Part shown: positions 59,400-64,000 of the stretch, piece after piece
How positions within the stretch are numbered: the first letter of the stretch is position 1
How the letters are laid out: every line of letters begins with the position of its first letter
Source: Colius striatus
Taxonomy: Eukaryota; Chordata; Aves; Coliiformes; Coliidae
NCBI RefSeq assembly: GCF_028858725.1
Contig: NC_084771.1
Location: forward strand, 7,406,915 to 7,470,914
Direction: 5' to 3'
Length of the DNA: 64,000 bases
Notes under the pieces: model-generated
What the model was told of the DNA's origin: nothing
The model's database searches: none
What the model saw: only the letters and a program-made list of their open reading frames with translations
Made by a program: the position numbers and the translations under genes

Positions 59400-59730
59400 T
59401 CAGTCCCCTCCTTTTCTGATCCATAATTAAAGTTGCACTGAGAAAATAAATCTTGTTCCTCACTAATGTGACGGAGGAGCGTGTTAAATTATGGCTCAGT
59501 TTATCAAATGATTGCCCAATGCAGCTACCTTCTTTAATAACTTATGATAAAACATGTCATAAAATGATTTGGGAATTAATACCTGCTGGATGATGCTGTG
59601 ACAAACTGCTATAATATGTTTCGCTACAGGAAGGTGCGTGTTCTTGTTTCATTTAAAGAAGCTGCAAGTGGATTTAGTATTCATGTAAATAAGGGGCTGA
59701 TTGACAGGCGAGGGCTTAAGAGAGCCCGTG
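59400..59730. promoter_or_regulatory. AT-rich candidate conserved non-coding element
   Basis: About 330 bp of AT-rich, repeat-free sequence inside a GC-rich neighbourhood. It includes AACTTATGATAAAACATG near 59539, AATGATTTGGGAATTAAT near 59563 and TTTAGTATTCATGTAAAT near 59674. A 96-codon plus-strand frame begins at 59598 but becomes pyrimidine-tract translation. It is among the most enhancer-like stretches in the last 10 kb. Confidence 0.32.
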
Positions 59731-60589
59731 GGTGGAAGAAGAGGATTGCCCTCGAAGCTTTGCTGGCGTTACCTTCCCATACTTCCCGCTCCCACGCTTT
59801 TCCACCGATGCCTGCACTGATTCTGCCCTCTTACATCCCTTCCTCTCTCTTTTCCCTTTCCCCCTCCTTGCACGCCTCCCTCCAATAACCTCTGGGAGCA
59901 ACTAGGTCCAGCCCCCTTAGGAGCAGGCAGTTGGGCTCTGGGATAGACCAACTTCATCCTGCAATCACGTTAGTGACTGGAGGTGGATGCTGTGGCTTCC
60001 ACCTCACCCTCGCTCAGAGGTGTTTACAAGTGGTTTGAGGATCTTTGTCAAAACAGAACCACTGGAGATGCCGAAAGGAAACCAAGAGGAGCAGAAGGGG
60101 GAAAAGGGAAAAACATCCTGTAAAAATATCACTCTGTTACACGGGTCACATTTGATTATCTCCTGCGAAAATTGAGTTCTCAGCGGGGGATGTAAATTTT
60201 TCACACTGCAAATCTGCTGCCAGGCTCTGCAGGGATTCTCCTGAAGGAGCTCTCGTCACAAGCCTCCTCCTTCCTGCACCCATCAGCACCATCCCGGGGC
60301 TCAGCAAAGCCACTGGCAGCCACCCCGCACCCTCCCCAGTGCCTAGCATTGACTGACATGGGACCTCTGAGCAGTGAAAGCAGGACAAAGCCCACCCTGG
60401 CAGTGAGGCCATGTCCAGGCAGCCCACTCCGTGCGGGACAGCAGGCAGCAAAGTATCTTGAGAAGAACCAGGTGCGGGCACAGGAATGAGAGGGAGGGAG
60501 AAGAAAATCAAGATGGTTTTGTTCATCCCCCATAAAGCTGGGAGAGTTTTACAAGTCACATTTACCTTCTTACTTAAACACCAAGATAC
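59731..60589. other. Unique sequence without recognised gene
   Basis: Holds the pyrimidine tract listed separately. A small AT-leaning part at 60.11-60.21 kb (AAAATATCACTCTG, CACATTTGATTATCTCC) may be regulatory. A 180-codon minus-strand frame (60146-60688) runs into the CR1 copy and is not a gene. Confidence 0.55.
59836..59884. repeat. Pyrimidine-rich low-complexity tract
   Basis: Mostly C and T, with CCTTCCTCTCTCTTTTCCC-type content and a single short interruption. No gene signal is seen. Confidence 0.75.
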
Positions 60590-61010
60590 TACCAAGATGC
60601 TGAGGGGATGGAACATCTCTGTGAGGAGGAAAGGCTCCAGGACCTGGGGCTGTTCAGCCTGGAGAAGGCTGAAGGCGAACCGTATCAATGCTCATCGGTC
60701 CCTAAAAGGTGAGTGTTGAGAGGATGGGGCCAGTCTGTGGTGGCCAGTGACAGAATAAGGGTAACAGGCACAGGCTGGAACACAAACAGTTCCACTGGCA
60801 CAGGAGGAGAAAGTTCTTAGGTGCTGAGGGGAGGGAGCCCTGGCCCAGGCTGCCCAGGGAGGGTGTGGAGGCTCCTTCTTGGGAGGTTTCCAAACCCACC
60901 TGGACACGTCCCTGTGCTCCCTGAGCGAGGGGAACCTGCTTTAGCAGGGGGTTGGGCTGCAGCAGCTCTGCAGGGCCCTGCCCACCCCCACCATTTGGGG
61001 ATTCTGTGAA
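60590..61010 (+). repeat. CR1 LINE, longest copy in the window (ORF2 end, 3' UTR and tail)
   Basis: About 420 bp of plus-orientation CR1. The first 90 bp encode the end of ORF2: KMLRG, then a one-base shift, then EEERLQDLGLFSLEK, after which the frame breaks down. The 3' UTR follows, with GTTCCACTGGCACAGGAGG, CCCTGGCCCAGGCTGCCCAG, GGAGGCTCCTTCTTGGGAGG and GGTTTCCAAACCCACCTGG. The tail is ACCATTTGGGGATTCTGTGA. The frameshift and the 5' truncation make it non-functional. It shows the lowest apparent divergence in the window and shares its 3' half with the copy at 8388-8625. Confidence 0.93.
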
Positions 61011-61099
61011 GACAGGCAGCTGTGGCTGGGCAAGCTGCCCCGAGCCCCCCAGGAGCTGCAGCCCTGGGCGATACTGGCTGCCAGGAGCACCCCTATAAA

Positions 61100-61335
61100 G
61101 TCACAAAGCAGTTCTCGTAATTGGCCCCTGTTTTCCCACTCTCATAAATGTCCAAAGTATTTGCATTTTAGACTGAAATTCCCCATGTCCAATCTCTGCG
61201 CAGAGGAGAACGTCTGCGGGGAAAGTCTGAGCGAGTTTCCTTCATCCATTTGCAATTTATCAGCAAAAAATGGAGGATAAAAACCCAACTCTTTCTCTGA
61301 AGTGAAAATAGTCTAACCACAGTTTTATACAAAAA
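61100..61335. promoter_or_regulatory. Candidate regulatory block with POU octamer
   Basis: ATTTGCAT, the canonical octamer bound by POU/OCT factors, is at 61159-61166, and a second ATTTGCAA lies near 61248. CpG-bearing TCTGCGCAGAGGAGAACG lies between them. The block begins about 90 bp after the CR1 copy ends and shows no repeat or gene. Confidence 0.3.
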
Positions 61336-61689
61336 TCATGGCAGAGGCAAAACAGCACAAGTTTGTAACTCAAACCCTGGGTAGAAGCACGAGCTTTACA
61401 AGGCTGGGGCTGGGGGCAGGGCACGCTTTAAAAATGAATAAATAAAAATTCCCACATTGTAAACTAAATTAGATAAATCCCACAAAACAAATATTGCATG
61501 TACTTGAGCCCTCAAACAATCAGCTCAGCCACTGCCCACTGTCCTGTTTTGTCTCCGTTAGCCATGAAAACTCGGGTGATGGTGCTTGCTGCCAAGATCC
61601 TCAGCAGAAACAGCTAGATTTAAGTAAATATTACAGAATATCCATAGGAAACACATTTCAAGTCGATAAGCACAAATGCATGAGCTACC

Positions 61690-61765
61690 AACCTCACTCA
61701 ACACGCCGCGTCCGTCCGCAGGAGACGCGGGGACACGCAGCACCGCGTCCTCGCCCCGTAAAGCT
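61690..61765. promoter_or_regulatory. Very dense CpG cluster
   Basis: About 12 CpGs in roughly 65 bp (ACGCCGCGTCCGTCCGCAGG followed by GACGCGGGG, CACCGCGTCC and TCGCCCCGT), flanked by AT-rich sequence on both sides. It is too short to be a normal CpG island. A small regulatory element or a local GC-biased patch would both fit. Confidence 0.35.
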
Positions 61766-63404
61766 ACTGAGACTCCACTGCTGGATTTTGGAGGTAAATT
61801 GCTTACAAATGGGCCCTGGATAGATAGAAGTTATTTCACTGCAATCACTCAGTAAGAAACAAACAAAACTATCTCGTTGAATAAGGACTTTAATTCAAGT
61901 CAGGCTCTGCAGACAGTCTGTGAGTGAGGAAAGCCCCCAGAATGCTGACTTGCTGAAGACGATGAGTTCTCCTTTGTGTGGGGAGAATCCCCCACATGCA
62001 GCCCTACCTATCAGGAACTCCCATCAACCCATCAGGCAAGGACAGACTTCTCCTGCCACCACTGCCGATGCTGCCCGTGGTTTGCATCAAAAATCAAGGG
62101 AGATGCCTCCTGCCCTGACCTCCCAGCTCAGAATCATCTCAGCCAGACATGATGGAGGTGGTCACAGTCCAAGCTTTGAGGCTGGAAGCTCTCCACATCT
62201 CCTGGTGAGTCCTGTGATGGGATGCCCCATGGCCCATCAGGTGAAGGGACATCTTTAACATCTAAGGGGATGTGTTCAGACAACAGGAGAGTAGGAGGCC
62301 AGGGTGCAGAAGAAATAAAAGGCAGCTGTGAAGACAAGGTAACAATAGAGACATGGGCTTACCATGAGCATCCTCAACAGATAAGAGGACTTTCCTCCAG
62401 TAGGACACGAGGAGCACCAGTACCCCAAGGGAGCATCTGGGCTGGATGGAGCAGGGAGAAGGGCAGACCTTGCGGGTCCTGCCATGGTGGTGGCAGGATG
62501 GTGGCTTCTCCCTGGCTCACACATGCTGGGTTCAGTAGAGGATTTCAGATGCAGTGGTGCAAGTGGAGCTTGGAGCTATTTGCAAAGTTAGAAATGAGGA
62601 AGAAAATCAAGAACGTTTTCTTTACAACTTCATTTTCCAAAAACCCTCTCCCCTCTGTTTTTCATCTGGGGAGAGTTTTGAATTTCCATGTACTCGTTTC
62701 CTTTTCACATTCCAGCCTCCTCTCTCCAGTCTGTGAGCCGATGCTCATTGCTCAGACGCGCTTGCAGCTTGTCTGACACATGACGCCTTCCCAGGGGAGC
62801 TACAGACCTGCCATCTGCCCCACCAGCAGCCCCTGCCTGCCCCTTCCCTCCTCCGCAGCAGCCCTGGGGTGAGGGGGAAAAGGAAGGTTTGAGGGGAGTG
62901 AGCTGGGATCTAGAAAACCCCCCAATGCCTGGACGTGGGTGCTTGTGCCCTACATGTCCTTTTCACACTGATCCCTGGGTGCCTGGAGAGAGTGGTTGCC
63001 CGAGGGTGTTGTGAAATGGTGCAGGAGGGGAAGGGAGAGATCCCCAGGCAGGACCCTCAAATCCCACTGGAACCTTATTTCATCCCCCTCTCCTTCACTC
63101 TTCCCTGGGCATAGTCACTGAGTGCTGGGGTCACTCCATCCCCCAAGCCCAGGTGGGAGAGGCAGCCAGGGCACCAGCTCTGCCACCAGCATCTTTCACA
63201 AGAGGCCATTTGAACACTGCCTGAGACCATTTAAAACCTGACACGATCCCATAAACTCTGCCTACCTCCACTCGCATTAAACGGAATTGGCTGAAGCTGA
63301 GTTGTGGCTGAGCTGTAAGTCAGTTCATCCAGCTCCTTCCCAGACTCTTCTAAATGGGGGCTTAGGGGAAAAAAGAGCCATCGAGGAGCTCAAACTAGTA
63401 ATAA
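61766..63404. other. Unique sequence without recognised gene
   Basis: A 184-codon plus-strand frame (62222-62776) has no recognisable domain. The part near 62.98-63.03 kb (GGTTGCCCGAGGGTGTTGTG) has a faint CR1 3'-region flavour, too weak to call. Otherwise nothing is seen. Confidence 0.55.
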
Positions 63405-63645
63405 CGGTGTTACATTGCAGTAGAGAAAATTAAAGTTAAACATTAGGGAAACCTTTATAACTCTAACTAGAGTTCAGACCGTGGAACAAGCTGCTCAGGG
63501 AGACTGCTGAATTGCTTTCCCCAGAGATATTCAAGGATAAGGCTAAGTAGGCATCTGACAAGGATGGTTTACTGGCTTGATGCAGAGGATAAAACGGAGC
63601 AGGTGAGCTGGTTAGAGGCTCCTTCCAGCTATAATAACTCCGGGG
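63405..63645 (+). repeat. Old CR1 LINE fragment (3' region)
   Basis: A divergent plus-orientation CR1 copy near the right edge. Recognisable landmarks in order are AAACATTAGGGAAACC, ACCGTGGAACAAGCTGCTCA, CCCCAGAGATATTCAAGG, GGCTTGATGCAG and GAGGCTCCTTCCAGCT. These correspond to the CR1 segments TTAGGAAAAATTT, GTGGAACAGGCTGCCCAG, CCCTGGAGATATTCAAGA and GAGGTCCCTTCCAACC. There is no intact coding frame and the tail octamers are lost. Confidence 0.75.
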
Positions 63646-64000
63646 GATCAGCGCAGGGCCCCTCTGTACTGGAACATCCTAAAGCATGTCCTCATTTTTC
63701 ACAGCCTCTTGCATAGAAATGCACCACAAAGCACTTCCTAGTGCTAAGGGACAGAGAAACAAGGCTCCAGCACTGCAAGTACTTAGTGGCCAGTGCTTGG
63801 GAGCTCCAGAGGGCTACAGGAAACGTAAAAGCTCGGAACAAAGAAATCTGTAATAACACACGTCTGGGGAAATTGCTGGACGATGGGAATGGCTGCAGGA
63901 GGACTTCAAACCTCTCTCTCCAGAAGGCTGCACTGCTGGGACAGCAGAAGCAGAAGTTGCAACCTGGCCTTTGAACTGCTAAAGGTTTTCTGACGAAAGC
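63646..64000. other. Unique sequence at the right edge, nothing recognised
   Basis: A 77-codon plus-strand frame (63741-63974) is rich in Lys, Arg, Gln and Leu, but I recognise no family. The window ends before more context is available. Confidence 0.5.

Noticed and set aside
62975..63035. Possible extra CR1 3'-region fragment (GGTTGCCCGAGGGTGTTGTG)
   Set aside because: The resemblance covers about 20-30 bases with gaps and lacks the neighbouring CR1 landmarks.

Overview
The window is vertebrate nuclear DNA, almost certainly from a bird. The evidence is the repeat content. At least nine fragments of CR1-type LINEs are present, several ending in the typical avian CR1 3' tail (ATTCTATG or ATTCTGTG octamers, or their complement). 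They are set in mostly unique, single-copy-looking sequence of intermediate GC content with short microsatellites. No operons, closely spaced genes or long bacterial-type reading frames are present. The species cannot be fixed from the sequence alone.

I recognise no complete protein-coding gene. Open frames of about 200 to 240 codons occur on both strands, but they match no protein family I know, overlap frames on the other strand, and tend to lie in GC-rich, stop-poor stretches. The only real protein signatures are decayed pieces of the CR1 ORF2 C-terminus, near 12.9, 50.8, 54.0 and 60.6 kb. The best candidate for a host exon is on the minus strand at 36.57-36.82 kb. It is open throughout, has a splice-acceptor-like start and an AAG|GTAAGG donor, and contains a second very strong acceptor that would leave a 40-nt microexon. 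The window is therefore best read as intergenic or intronic DNA.

Layout. 0-4.5 kb: unique sequence with a CpG-rich block near 0.5-0.9 kb. 4.6-15.1 kb: three CR1 tails, one older CR1 ORF2 relic and several AT-rich blocks that look like conserved non-coding elements. 15-42 kb: long unique sequence with few repeats, one short ancient-repeat-like piece at 22.7 kb, the candidate exon at 36.6 kb and a small CpG-island-like patch at 41.4-41.7 kb. 42.4-50 kb: a pure GGAA microsatellite, CT and CA arrays and possible regulatory blocks. 50.5-54.7 kb: a cluster of a 60-bp tandem duplication, a 19-bp triplet, a 27-bp pair, a 20-bp minisatellite of seven units and four minus-strand CR1 relics. 54.7-64 kb: unique sequence, the longest CR1 copy (60.59-61.01 kb), candidate regulatory blocks on either side of it and an old CR1 copy at the right edge.

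No genes can be shown to work together here. If the window has a function, it is most likely cis-regulatory. Candidate blocks were picked by eye from base composition, CpG retention and homeodomain, POU, MEF2 or SOX-like motifs. Conservation could not be measured, so these calls are tentative. I did not find a novel biological system.
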